6,324 nt of DNA from JBBRLG01 sp038231495 (GCA_038231495.1 JBBRLG010000437.1:1-6324); one strand, 5' to 3'. Numbered from the stretch's first letter, positions 1 to 6,110 are shown. The notes: a model not told the origin generated them from the sequence alone. A program made the numbers and translations.

Positions 1-18
1 GACCACGGGGGGGCAACG

Positions 19-1392
19 GTGCTTACGATCCACGACCGCCGCGCGTTTCTCAAAATCGGCAGCCTCGCGCTCGGCGGCTTGACGCTGCCGGGACTGCTTG
101 CCGCCCGCGCCGCCGGGACCAACCGGCTCGTCACCGACAAGTCCGTCATCTTCCTCTTCCTGCACGGCGGGCCGAGCCAGTTTGAAACCTTTGACCCGAA
201 AATGGCCGCGCCCGCGGGCGTCCGCAGCACTACCGGCGAAATCGCCACCCGGCTGCCCGGCGTTACCTTCGGGGCCACGTTTCCAAAACTCGCCGCGCTG
301 GCCGACAAGATTGCCGTCGTCCGCTCCTACGTTCCCGGCGACGCCAACCACGACATCAAGCCGGTCGTTTGCAAGGACACCTTTGGCGGCAACCTCGGCT
401 CCGTCTACGCGCGGATGGCCGGCATTAACCACCCGGCGAGCGGCATGCCATCCAACGTGTTGCTGTTCCCGCGCGCCGTGGACCCCGCGACCCAGCCCGG
501 CACCTTGAACTTCGGCAAGTTCGCCGACACGGGCCCGTTCGGTCTCGCCAGCGCACCCTTCGATCCCAGCGGTCCGGGCCAGTTGCAAAAAGACATGCGC
601 CTGGCGATCCCGCTCGACCGACTCGACGACCGCCGCCAATTGCTGGCCCGGCTTGACGAGGTGAAGTGGGCGCTGTCGGAAGGCAAGATGATCGACGGTT
701 TAGACCAGACGCGACGGCAGGCGTTCGACACCATCCTGGGCGGCGTCGCCGACTCCTTTGACCTGAGCAAGGAAGACGACCGCGTCGTCGGCCGCTACGA
801 CACCGCGCCGCTGGTGCGGCCGGAGAACATCGACAAGAAGTGGAAGAATTACAACAACTACGTGGACAACGCCAAGACGCTGGGCAAGCTCCTGCTCTTG
901 GCGCGGCGGCTGTGCGAGCGCGGCTGCGGCTTCGTGACGGTGACGACGAACTTCGTGTGGGACATGCACGCCGACGTGAACAACGCCGGTGTCGCGGAAG
1001 GCATGCGCTACATGGGCGAGCCGCTCGACCACGCGCTGGCGGCCTTCATCGAGGACGTGGAGGCGCGCGGCCTGAGCGACAAGATTCTACTGGTTGTGTG
1101 CGGCGAGATGGGTCGGACGCCTCGCGTCAACCCAAACGGCGGTCGCGACCATTGGGGCAACCTGGGGCCGCTGCTCCTGGCCGGGGGCGGGTTGAACATG
1201 GGCAAGGTGATCGGCCAATCGACGAAGGACGGCGGCGAGCCGGCGACGGAGCCGGTGCGGATCAAGAACCTGATTGCGACGGTGCTGCACACGCTGTTCG
1301 ACGTGAGTGAGCTGCGCCTGGTGCCCGGCGCGCCGCGCGAAGTTGCCCAGACCATGACCGGCTGGGAGCCAATTCCGGGGCTGCACGGCTAA
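19..1392 (+). CDS. DUF1501 domain exported protein
   Basis: Planctomycete-type DUF1501 protein of 457 residues, usual length for the family; the family is distantly related to the alkaline phosphatase/sulfatase fold and its substrate is not known. The N-terminus has a twin-arginine-like leader: R7-R8-A-F-L-K followed by a hydrophobic, Gly/Leu/Ala-rich stretch to about residue 32, suggesting Tat export. Family landmarks are the HGGPSQ-FDP block at residues 49-60 (H49) and the CGEMGRTP block at 361-368 followed by GGRDHWG at 374-380. The chosen start is GTG at 19, with a G-run at 7-13 as a possible ribosome site and the usual 'MLTI' beginning of such proteins. The frame is open to the window edge, so an upstream start cannot be excluded. 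In planctomycetes these genes often follow a DUF1549/DUF1553 cytochrome-like gene, which would lie outside the window. It converges with the gene ending at 1446. Family call is firm; function is unknown. Confidence 0.93.
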   Translation: MLTIHDRRAFLKIGSLALGGLTLPGLLAARAAGTNRLVTDKSVIFLFLHGGPSQFETFDPKMAAPAGVRSTTGEIATRLPGVTFGATFPKLAALADKIAVVRSYVPGDANHDIKPVVCKDTFGGNLGSVYARMAGINHPASGMPSNVLLFPRAVDPATQPGTLNFGKFADTGPFGLASAPFDPSGPGQLQKDMRLAIPLDRLDDRRQLLARLDEVKWALSEGKMIDGLDQTRRQAFDTILGGVADSFDLSKEDDRVVGRYDTAPLVRPENIDKKWKNYNNYVDNAKTLGKLLLLARRLCERGCGFVTVTTNFVWDMHADVNNAGVAEGMRYMGEPLDHALAAFIEDVEARGLSDKILLVVCGEMGRTPRVNPNGGRDHWGNLGPLLLAGGGLNMGKVIGQSTKDGGEPATEPVRIKNLIATVLHTLFDVSELRLVPGAPREVAQTMTGWEPIPGLHG

Positions 1393-1396
1393 GGTC

Positions 1397-1437
1397 TGCC
1401 GCTTGCGGCTTTGCAAATGGCAAAGCCGCAAGCGGCA
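1397..1437. repeat. Perfect 18-bp hairpin between convergent genes
   Basis: Left arm 1397-1414 (TGCCGCTTGCGGCTTTGC) is the exact reverse complement of 1420-1437, with a 5-nt loop AAATG. It starts 5 nt after the stop of the DUF1501 gene and ends 8 nt before the stop of the opposing gene, so it could block read-through from both sides. There is no T-tract on either strand, so it is not a textbook intrinsic terminator. A 13-nt piece of its arm (GCCGCTTGCGGCT) recurs in the palindrome at 3490-3523, which points to a repeat family. Confidence 0.8.
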
Positions 1438-1445
1438 AGCGGTTC

Positions 1446-2561
1446 TCACCAATCCGGATCAGTAATCACTTCATTACCGTCTCGGGTGATCAGCGCCTTG
1501 AGCGTTGCCGGGGCCATCGTCTTGGGAATGAACCGCGTTGAACCGTCGGCCAGGCCCACCAAGGACCCCGCACTGAAATGACTGCCCAGCGGCGGCGGCA
1601 TTTGGTCGGGGTTGAACGGCATGTCGCCAGGGCTGGTCCAGACGACCGCCGTGGGCGCTTCGGCAATCAAGATGGTGTTATACAGGCCGTCCTCAACGTT
1701 GCTGAAACTGACCCGGTTCTTGGCCTCGGTGGGGTGGGTGAACATCGCGTGCGGCGCCTTCCCCGGTGCCGTGACGAAGACCTGGTAATAGGTTTGATTC
1801 GGGGGCGTCTTGGTGTCCTGGGGGAATTGAAACGTTGTCACCTGGACCGACTGGAGGGAGCGGTTTGTCGGTCCGTCCCACGCTTCGTTCTCGCGGTATT
1901 GGAGGTAGAGCGGCTCTTGCTCGATGTACGGCAAGAGGGCGACGCGCCAGCTCATGCCCTGCTGGCCCGCCGCGCCCTGCACCGGGGCGTAGGCCAGCGG
2001 CAAGCGCCCATTCGCATCGTTGTAGCCGTGCATGGCGAGCGTCAGTTGCTTCATGTTGTTCTGGGACTGCATCCGCTCCGCGGCTCCGCGGATTTTCTGG
2101 ATGGCTGGCAATAGCAGGACGAGTGGCAACGCGACGAGAGACAGGACCATGCTGACGATGCCGAACGTGATGCCGGCGTAGGCCAGCCCTTTCCCCCGGA
2201 TCGCACCGCGGCTATTACTTATTTCGCCCAACGCCATGAAGCCGAGGATGACCGCGGGCAGGCCCGCCACGCAGCTGAGAAAGCAGCCGGCAATGCCCAG
2301 GACGAAACTGGTGATCGCCTTGCCGCTCGTGGAGCCGCGGCCGACCGAGTATTCTGCCTCGTCGTCGCGGCCGCGCCGCCGGCGTCGCGGTGCTTCATCG
2401 TCGCCGCGGTCGGTGCCCGCCGGGGAGCGCCCGGCAGTTACACCCTCTTCCCTGGGCGGTACGGGCACTTGCCGGCCACACGCGGGGCAGAGCAGACTTT
2501 TGCCCCAGGGGGGGTTGTTCGACCGCAGGTTGTGGCCGCAGTCGCAGGTGAGTTCGATCAT
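1446..2561 (-). CDS. Zinc ribbon-DUF4190-DUF1559 membrane protein
   Basis: 371-residue three-part protein. Residues 6-28 form a CxC-x16-CxxC zinc ribbon (C6, C8, C25, C28). A charged Arg/Asp/Glu linker (about 51-70) follows. Two hydrophobic helices (about 83-112 and 125-152) with the intervening 'GEISNSRG..GKGLAYAGI' pattern match DUF4190. From about 150 the sequence is DUF1559: 'LLLPAIQKIRGAAERMQSQNNMKQL', then SWRVALLPYIEQ at 204-215, and near the C-terminus H328 with the ADGSTRFIP block at 338-346 and an ALITRDGNEVI ending. DUF1559 proteins usually begin with a type IV pilin-like methylation site (GFTLIE); here there is none, and the second DUF4190 helix runs straight into the pilin-like helix. 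The ribbon would be cytoplasmic and the DUF1559 part probably outside, but topology is inference. Start ATG at 2561 has only a weak Shine-Dalgarno (GAGAC on the minus strand). Role unknown. Confidence 0.92.
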   Translation of the reverse strand: MIELTCDCGHNLRSNNPPWGKSLLCPACGRQVPVPPREEGVTAGRSPAGTDRGDDEAPRRRRRGRDDEAEYSVGRGSTSGKAITSFVLGIAGCFLSCVAGLPAVILGFMALGEISNSRGAIRGKGLAYAGITFGIVSMVLSLVALPLVLLLPAIQKIRGAAERMQSQNNMKQLTLAMHGYNDANGRLPLAYAPVQGAAGQQGMSWRVALLPYIEQEPLYLQYRENEAWDGPTNRSLQSVQVTTFQFPQDTKTPPNQTYYQVFVTAPGKAPHAMFTHPTEAKNRVSFSNVEDGLYNTILIAEAPTAVVWTSPGDMPFNPDQMPPPLGSHFSAGSLVGLADGSTRFIPKTMAPATLKALITRDGNEVITDPDW

Positions 2562-2624
2562 GGGAGTCTCGTTTGCCAGCAGGGGCTACTTACACTCGGG
2601 CCGTCCGGTGCGATTTCCGACCCA

Positions 2625-2652
2625 ATCGTAGCGGAACTGCGTGCGATAGCAA
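2625..2652 (-). promoter_or_regulatory. Possible promoter of the DUF1559 gene
   Basis: On the minus strand TTGCTA (2652-2647) and TACGAT (2630-2625) are separated by 16 nt and lie about 65 nt upstream of the ATG at 2561. Both hexamers match a sigma-70 consensus only partly. A competing candidate is the outward arm of the nested palindrome, TTGTGT (2694-2689) with TATAGC (2669-2664), spacer 19. Confidence 0.25.
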
Positions 2653-2663
2653 GTGGATTCGCG

Positions 2664-2770
2664 GCTATACTCACCGCGGCTGGGAATGACACAAGCCCGA
2701 CGCGCAAGCGAGGGACCGGCCCTCGCTTGCGCGTCGGGCTTGTGTCAAATTGACCCGCGCCGAGTATAGT
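2664..2770. repeat. Nested palindromic element, copy 1
   Basis: The core is a perfect 28-bp inverted repeat: 2687-2714 pairs with 2720-2747 around a 5-nt loop (ACCGG). Outside it a second, imperfect layer pairs CTATACTC (2665-2672) with GAGTATAG (2762-2769) and CGCGG-like blocks on either side. The outer layers match those of the element at 5881-6015 without gaps: 22 of 30 bases on the left and 22 of 29 on the right, at identical distances from the core, although the core hairpins differ. Reading outward, each side gives TTGTGT then TATAGY after 19 nt, promoter-like. The element lies between two minus-strand genes. No transposase, and no target duplication that I can see. It could be a MITE-like or REP-like dispersed element; the family name is not known to me. 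Confidence 0.75.
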
Positions 2771-2777
2771 GTCTGCG

Positions 2778-3407
2778 TTACGCGTCGCGGTCGTAAGCCA
2801 TTTCCAAATACCGCGCCACCTCGCCGTCAATGTCGTCCATTGTCGCAATCGGGATGCGGTGCGTGATGCGGTCTTTCTTGGCGAAACCGCCCGTGTCGAT
2901 GAGCCGGCCCGTCGCCGCGAAGTCGCCCAGCGCGAAACCCAGGTCGATGCGCGTGCGCGTGGTCGGCTTGATCTGGGCGAAGACGTGGTTGCGGTACAAC
3001 GGCACAATCGTCTGGCACGGGCAGACTTTCACGTCGCGGCCGAGTTTGCGGCCCAGCTTGACGATCTCATCGTGCAGGGGCCGCAGTCCGGCCTTGGCCC
3101 CGGCGTACTGGGCATCGACGTAGCCGACGGCGGCGGCGAGATAGATGTCGGGGTCGCCTTCCTCAAAGCCCATGCCCTTGCCCGCGGCGCGGTTGGCGAT
3201 CCATGCCGCGGAGTTGGTGCCGAACTTGTGTTGGGCCTTGAGCCACGCGCACTGCTCTTTCGCGGTCGGCAGCCCGGACTTCTGCACGAGCGCGGCCCAC
3301 TGTTCGAGCGTCTTGCCCGTCTTGGCCTTGAGGTTCGCGATCCAGTCCTGGATCATGCGAACGCCGGGGTGTACGTCGTAGGGCGATTTGGTCGTTTTCG
3401 TCAGCAC
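2778..3407 (-). CDS. DUF4287 and DUF5655 domain protein
   Basis: 209-residue protein, no signal peptide or membrane segment, so probably cytosolic. Residues about 10-75 match DUF4287 (VHPGVRMIQDWIANLKAKTGKTLEQW, then a segment ending IANRAAGKG). Residues about 80-205 match DUF5655, with the typical order YVDAQYAG, LRPLHDEI, a central 'VPLYRNHVFAQIKP' strand, RIDLGFAL, and a C-terminal 'DDIDGEVARYLEMAYD'. These domains are often fused in bacteria; the function is unknown, and a DNA- or nucleotide-related role has not been shown. The GTG at 3407 is chosen because a strong GGAGGA site sits 8 nt upstream. A longer reading starting at 3542 would have to translate the palindrome at 3490-3523 and its extra 45 residues do not resemble the family. 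The gene is divergent from thrS and co-directional with the DUF1559 gene, 216 nt away, too far for tight coupling. Confidence 0.9.
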   Translation of the reverse strand: MLTKTTKSPYDVHPGVRMIQDWIANLKAKTGKTLEQWAALVQKSGLPTAKEQCAWLKAQHKFGTNSAAWIANRAAGKGMGFEEGDPDIYLAAAVGYVDAQYAGAKAGLRPLHDEIVKLGRKLGRDVKVCPCQTIVPLYRNHVFAQIKPTTRTRIDLGFALGDFAATGRLIDTGGFAKKDRITHRIPIATMDDIDGEVARYLEMAYDRDA

Positions 3408-3415
3408 GGTGCGTG

Positions 3416-3421
3416 TCCTCC
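3416..3421 (-). promoter_or_regulatory. Shine-Dalgarno fixing the GTG start
   Basis: GGAGGA on the minus strand, 8 nt before GTG at 3407. It decides between the short 209-residue product and the 254-residue reading starting at 3542. Confidence 0.8.
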
Positions 3422-3489
3422 GACTTGGATAGGTAAGGGAGTTGTCCGATGATACCGGTCCAAGGAAGGTAGGGGAAAGGTCAGTTGCC

Positions 3490-3523
3490 GCCGCTTGCGG
3501 CTGAGCGCTCAGCCGCAAGCGGC
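3490..3523. repeat. 34-bp perfect palindrome in divergent spacer
   Basis: Positions 3490-3506 are the exact reverse complement of 3507-3523, with no loop (centre GAGCGCTC). An outer TTGCC (3485-3489) can also pair with GGCAA (3521-3525) if three bases bulge. The arm begins GCCGCTTGCGGCT, identical to 13 nt of the hairpin at 1397-1437. It sits 83 nt upstream of the GTG at 3407 and 147 nt upstream of thrS, so it could be a dispersed repeat or a dyad operator; the repeated arm favours the first. Confidence 0.75.
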
Positions 3524-3537
3524 AAAACCCGTGCTTC

Positions 3538-3566
3538 TTCACCCCGCCACTTTGAGATAGGATAAT
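3538..3566 (+). promoter_or_regulatory. Possible thrS promoter
   Basis: TTCACC (3538-3543) and GATAAT (3561-3566) with a 17-nt spacer, giving a predicted start near 3573 and a leader of about 100 nt before the thrS ATG. The -10 is good, the -35 is weak. The rest of the divergent spacer (3408-3537) holds the palindrome and, on the minus strand, a lone TATCAT (3454-3449) that could serve the divergent gene. Confidence 0.35.
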
Positions 3567-3567
3567 G

Positions 3568-3600
3568 CGAGGTTCGGACGGAACCTCGTTGACCTCATTG
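3568..3600 (+). promoter_or_regulatory. Small hairpin with repeated 3' arm upstream of thrS
   Basis: CGAGGTTC (3568-3575) pairs perfectly with GAACCTCG (3581-3588), 5-nt loop. The 3' arm overlaps an imperfect tandem duplication, ACCTCGTTG (3583-3591) and ACCTCATTG (3592-3600), 8 of 9 bases equal. The second copy could pair instead with AATG(CG)AGGT at 3564-3573, so two folds compete. If transcription starts near 3573 only part of this would be in the RNA. No T-box landmarks are visible, so a regulatory role is speculative. Confidence 0.35.
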
Positions 3601-3655
3601 GTGTCCGGTCGGGGGCAGGCCCGTTGTAGGGGCGTGCGACCCCGGCCCGACTTGC

Positions 3656-3660
3656 AGGAG
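3656..3660 (+). promoter_or_regulatory. thrS ribosome-binding site
   Basis: AGGAG 10 nt upstream of the ATG at 3671; supports that start together with the TGS domain beginning at residue 1. Confidence 0.6.
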
Positions 3661-3670
3661 TAGCCTTGTC

Positions 3671-5860
3671 ATGCTGACCCTCAAACTTCCCGACGGTTCC
3701 AGTCGCCAGGTCGCCGAAGGCACCCGCTCGCGCGACGTGGCCGAGTCGATCGGCAAACGCCTCGCCCAGGCCGCCGTCGCCGCCAAGGTCAACGGCGTCG
3801 TCGTCGATCTCGACCGCGAACTGAAGGCCGGCGATGGCACCGAACTGTCGTTTCAGGTGCTTACCGACAAGAGCCCCGAATCGTTGAAGCTCATGCGGCA
3901 CAGCTGCGCCCACGTCATGGCCCGCGCGGTCATGCGCCTGTTCCCCGGCGTGCAGCTCGCGTTCGGGCCGGCGCTCGAAAACGGCTTCTATTACGACATC
4001 GACGTGACCCCGCCGCTGCGCGAGGAGGACTTCCCCGCCATCGAAGCCGAGATGCGCAAGATCGTCACCGACGCGGAGCCGTTCGAGCGCTTCGAGCGAC
4101 CTACTCCGGACGCCCGGCAACTCGTGCAGGACTTGCACCAGCACTACAAGGTCGAACACATCGACGGCGAGTTGAAGCAGTATCCGAGCCTGAGCTTCTA
4201 CCGCCAGGGCGAGTTCATCGACCTGTGCCGTGGCCCGCACATTCCCCACGCCGGCAAGATCGGCGCGTTCAAAATCCTCAGCATCGCCGGGGCGTACTGG
4301 AAAAACGACGCCAGCCGCAAACAGCTGCAACGCCTCTACGCCATCGCATTCTTCACCCAGAAGGAGCTGGACGCCTACCTGAACCAGATCGAGCAGGCGA
4401 AGAAGCGCGACCACCGGCTGCTCGGCAAGCAGTTGAAGCTGTTTACCATCAGCCAGGCCGTCGGCAGCGGCTTGATTTTGTGGATGCCCAGGGGCGCCAC
4501 CGTGCGCGGCCTGCTGGAAACGTTCATTAAGGACGAGTTGGTGAAGCGCGGCTACCAGCCCGTCTACACGCCGCACATCGGCCGGCTGGAACTGTACCGG
4601 ACCAGCGGCCACTTCCCCTACTACCGCGACGCCCAGTTCCCGCCAATGTTCTTTCATCCGTTGGGGCAAGCGGTCGATACCTGGCTCAACCTCTTCGAGG
4701 CGAAACAGCTAACGACCGCGGCCGAGAATGCGCTCCTCGGTCTGGTTGATGAATACATCAAGGCGACAGCCGTGGTGGAGTCGAACGAACAAAAGCATCA
4801 GGCTTTGGTGCTTCGCACCCTGTGGGTGAATTACCAGAACGCGGCAGACAAGAAAGCCGAGGTGCTCAAGGATTGGCTGCAAGGTCAGGAAGCGTACCTG
4901 CTCAAGCCGATGAACTGCCCGCACCACATTCAGATTTACAAGGCCGAGCCGCGCAGTTACCGCGACCTGCCGGTGCGGCTGGCGGAGTTCGGCACCGTCT
5001 ACCGCTTCGAGCAGACTGGCGAACTATCCGGCATGACGCGCGTCCGCGGCTTCACCCAGGACGACGCGCACTTATTCGTGACGCCGGAACAGATCGAGGC
5101 GGAGGTCGGCGCCAACATCGATCTGGTTTTGTTCGTACTGTCGAGCCTGGGGTTGAACGACTACCGCGTGCGCGTCGGCCTGCGCGACCCGCAGGCCGAC
5201 AAGTACGTCGGCAGCCCCGAGGACTGGACCAAGGCCGAGAACACGTTGATTGAGGTGGTCAAAAGCCGCGGCATGAACTACACGGCGGAGGAGGGCGAGG
5301 CGGCGTTCTACGGCCCGAAGATCGACTTCGTGGTGCGCGACTGTATCGGCCGCGAGTGGCAGCTGGGCACTGTGCAGCTGGACTATAACTTGCCGAAGCG
5401 TTTCGACCTGGAGTACGTCGGCAGCGACAACACCGCGCACCGGCCGGTGATGATCCACCGCGCCCCGTTCGGCTCGATGGAGCGGTTCATGGGCATCCTG
5501 ATCGAACACTTCGCGGGTGCGTTCCCGCTGTGGCTGGCACCGGAACAGGTGCGCGTCCTGCCCGTGAGCGAGCGTTTCAACGATTACGGCCGAACGGTCG
5601 AAGCCGAACTAAAGTCGCACGGCTTCCGGGCGACGATGGACAACCGCCCGGAAAAGATCGGTTACAAGATCCGCGAAGCGCAGCTGGAAAAGATTCCGTA
5701 CATGCTGGTGGTCGGCGACAAGGAGCAGACCGCGGGCACCGTAGCGGTGCGGGAACGGACGGCCGGCGACCAGGGGGCGGTGTCGGTGGCCGAATTGGTT
5801 GCCCGGCTAACGGCGGAGGTCAAGGAACGCCGACTGCCGGCTGTTGTCGCGGAGAAGTAA
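3671..5860 (+). CDS. thrS: Threonyl-tRNA synthetase
   Basis: Charges tRNA-Thr with threonine using ATP; cytoplasmic class II synthetase. Domains in order: TGS (about 1-63), editing domain (about 66-230) with the HSCAH zinc/editing pair H77 and H81 and the second pair C186 and H190, catalytic core (about 245-620), anticodon-binding domain (about 622-720). Motif 1 lies around 285-303; motif 2 is YRFEQTGELSGMTRVRGF with R445; motif 3 is GSMERF with R605. The catalytic zinc ligands are C416, H467 and H596, spaced as in E. coli (C334, H385, H511) within three residues. At 729 residues it is longer than the E. coli enzyme (642): almost all the excess is one segment inside the catalytic domain, listed separately. 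All key residues are present, so the enzyme should be active and able to proofread Ser-tRNA-Thr. Start ATG follows AGGAG. In many bacteria infC-rpmI-rplT follows thrS; no infC start is recognisable before the window ends. Confidence 0.97.
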   Translation: MLTLKLPDGSSRQVAEGTRSRDVAESIGKRLAQAAVAAKVNGVVVDLDRELKAGDGTELSFQVLTDKSPESLKLMRHSCAHVMARAVMRLFPGVQLAFGPALENGFYYDIDVTPPLREEDFPAIEAEMRKIVTDAEPFERFERPTPDARQLVQDLHQHYKVEHIDGELKQYPSLSFYRQGEFIDLCRGPHIPHAGKIGAFKILSIAGAYWKNDASRKQLQRLYAIAFFTQKELDAYLNQIEQAKKRDHRLLGKQLKLFTISQAVGSGLILWMPRGATVRGLLETFIKDELVKRGYQPVYTPHIGRLELYRTSGHFPYYRDAQFPPMFFHPLGQAVDTWLNLFEAKQLTTAAENALLGLVDEYIKATAVVESNEQKHQALVLRTLWVNYQNAADKKAEVLKDWLQGQEAYLLKPMNCPHHIQIYKAEPRSYRDLPVRLAEFGTVYRFEQTGELSGMTRVRGFTQDDAHLFVTPEQIEAEVGANIDLVLFVLSSLGLNDYRVRVGLRDPQADKYVGSPEDWTKAENTLIEVVKSRGMNYTAEEGEAAFYGPKIDFVVRDCIGREWQLGTVQLDYNLPKRFDLEYVGSDNTAHRPVMIHRAPFGSMERFMGILIEHFAGAFPLWLAPEQVRVLPVSERFNDYGRTVEAELKSHGFRATMDNRPEKIGYKIREAQLEKIPYMLVVGDKEQTAGTVAVRERTAGDQGAVSVAELVARLTAEVKERRLPAVVAEK
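4652..4882 (+). other. Extra ~77-residue segment inside ThrRS
   Basis: Residues about 328-404 of ThrRS. In the E. coli enzyme only 11 residues separate the MF of 'YKDAMF' from KPMNC; here 88 residues lie between QF (322-323) and KPMNC (412-416). The flanks on both sides are standard: SGHFPYYRDAQFPP before, EAYLLKPMNCPHH after. The added part is rich in Ala, Leu, Lys and Glu with few Gly or Pro and looks like several amphipathic helices. By eye its DNA is less GC-rich than the surrounding thrS sequence. The frame is intact. It has no intein features (no Cys/Ser first residue, no C-terminal His-Asn). Function unknown. Boundaries are good to a few residues. Confidence 0.75.
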
Positions 5861-5882
5861 GGAGACAAGGTGACAAGGAGAC
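5859..5882. repeat. Three tandem 8-bp units after thrS
   Basis: AAGGAGAC (5859-5866), AAGGTGAC (5867-5874), AAGGAGAC (5875-5882). The first unit begins with the last two bases of the thrS stop codon, and the last base is the first base of the CTATACTCA arm of the next palindrome. Looks like a short slippage or microsatellite-type repeat. Confidence 0.7.
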
Positions 5883-6015
5883 TATACTCAACGCGGTCCC
5901 ATGTGACACAAACGCCCGTAGCCACAAGCGGCCCGCTTGTGGGTGACCGTCTCCCACGAGCGGGCCGCTTGTGGCTACGGGCGTTTGTGCCACTTTCCCC
6001 CGCGCCGGTTATAAC
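5881..6015. repeat. Nested palindromic element, copy 2
   Basis: The core pairs 5907-5943 with 5953-5989 over 37 positions, with one G-T wobble and a 9-nt loop (5944-5952); three further pairs (5903-5905 with 5991-5993) extend it after one mismatch. Each arm also folds on itself: CCACAAGCGG (5922-5931) against CCGCTTGTGG (5933-5942), and the same on the right arm with one mismatch, so a cross-shaped fold is possible. The outer layer, CTATACTCA at 5882-5890 and CCGCGCCG then TATA at 6000-6013, aligns without gaps to the element at 2664-2770. It lies directly after thrS and could stop transcription or protect the 3' end, but has no T-tract. Confidence 0.78.
5985..6015 (+). promoter_or_regulatory. 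Promoter-like right arm of copy 2
   Basis: TTGTGC (5985-5990) and TATAAC (6010-6015) with a 19-nt spacer. It would give a transcript beginning near 6022 that runs to the window end without a clear gene. The same geometry occurs on all four arms of the two nested palindromes, two of which point into the 3' ends of genes, so most copies may be structural rather than active promoters. Confidence 0.25.
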
Positions 6016-6080
6016 ATCCCACGAAGGGTTTGCAAGACCCAATGTCCGCCGCGACGCCAGCGAAGAAACGGGGTCGAGTG

Positions 6081-6110
6081 GTTGGGCGTCTATTTTAATC
6101 GACGCCCAAC
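6081..6110. repeat. 10-bp hairpin with AT-rich loop
   Basis: GTTGGGCGTC (6081-6090) pairs perfectly with GACGCCCAAC (6101-6110); the 10-nt loop is TATTTTAATC. It is not followed by a T-run, so it is not a clear terminator. A short reading frame from ATG 6042 ends with TAA at 6096-6098, inside the loop. Confidence 0.55.

Noticed and set aside
2750..2770. TTGACC and TATAGT as a promoter pair
   Set aside because: Only 9 nt lie between the hexamers, and no plus-strand gene follows before thrS at 3671.
2558..3007. Frames containing TSPTRKRG and PRLRVGLV peptides
   Set aside because: Those peptides are the translation of the 28-bp inverted repeat at 2687-2747, read on either strand; they are a by-product of the repeat and not a protein domain.
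2769..3452. 227-codon plus-strand frame
   Set aside because: Shadow of the DUF4287-DUF5655 gene on the other strand, which has domain support and a strong ribosome site.
3408..3542. N-terminal extension of the DUF4287 gene to a start at 3542
   Set aside because: It would translate a 34-bp palindrome, has no family similarity, and a GGAGGA site directs initiation at GTG 3407.
3543..3670. T-box riboswitch controlling thrS
   Set aside because: No AGGGTGG-type T-box sequence and no long leader with a specifier loop; only a small hairpin is present.
3539..4669. 376-codon open frame on the minus strand opposite thrS
   Set aside because: It lies antisense to the well-conserved TGS, editing and catalytic parts of thrS; long antisense frames are expected in GC-rich genes and its product resembles no family.
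4652..4882. Intein inside ThrRS
   Set aside because: Too short, no Cys or Ser at the start junction, no His-Asn at the end and no splicing-block motifs.
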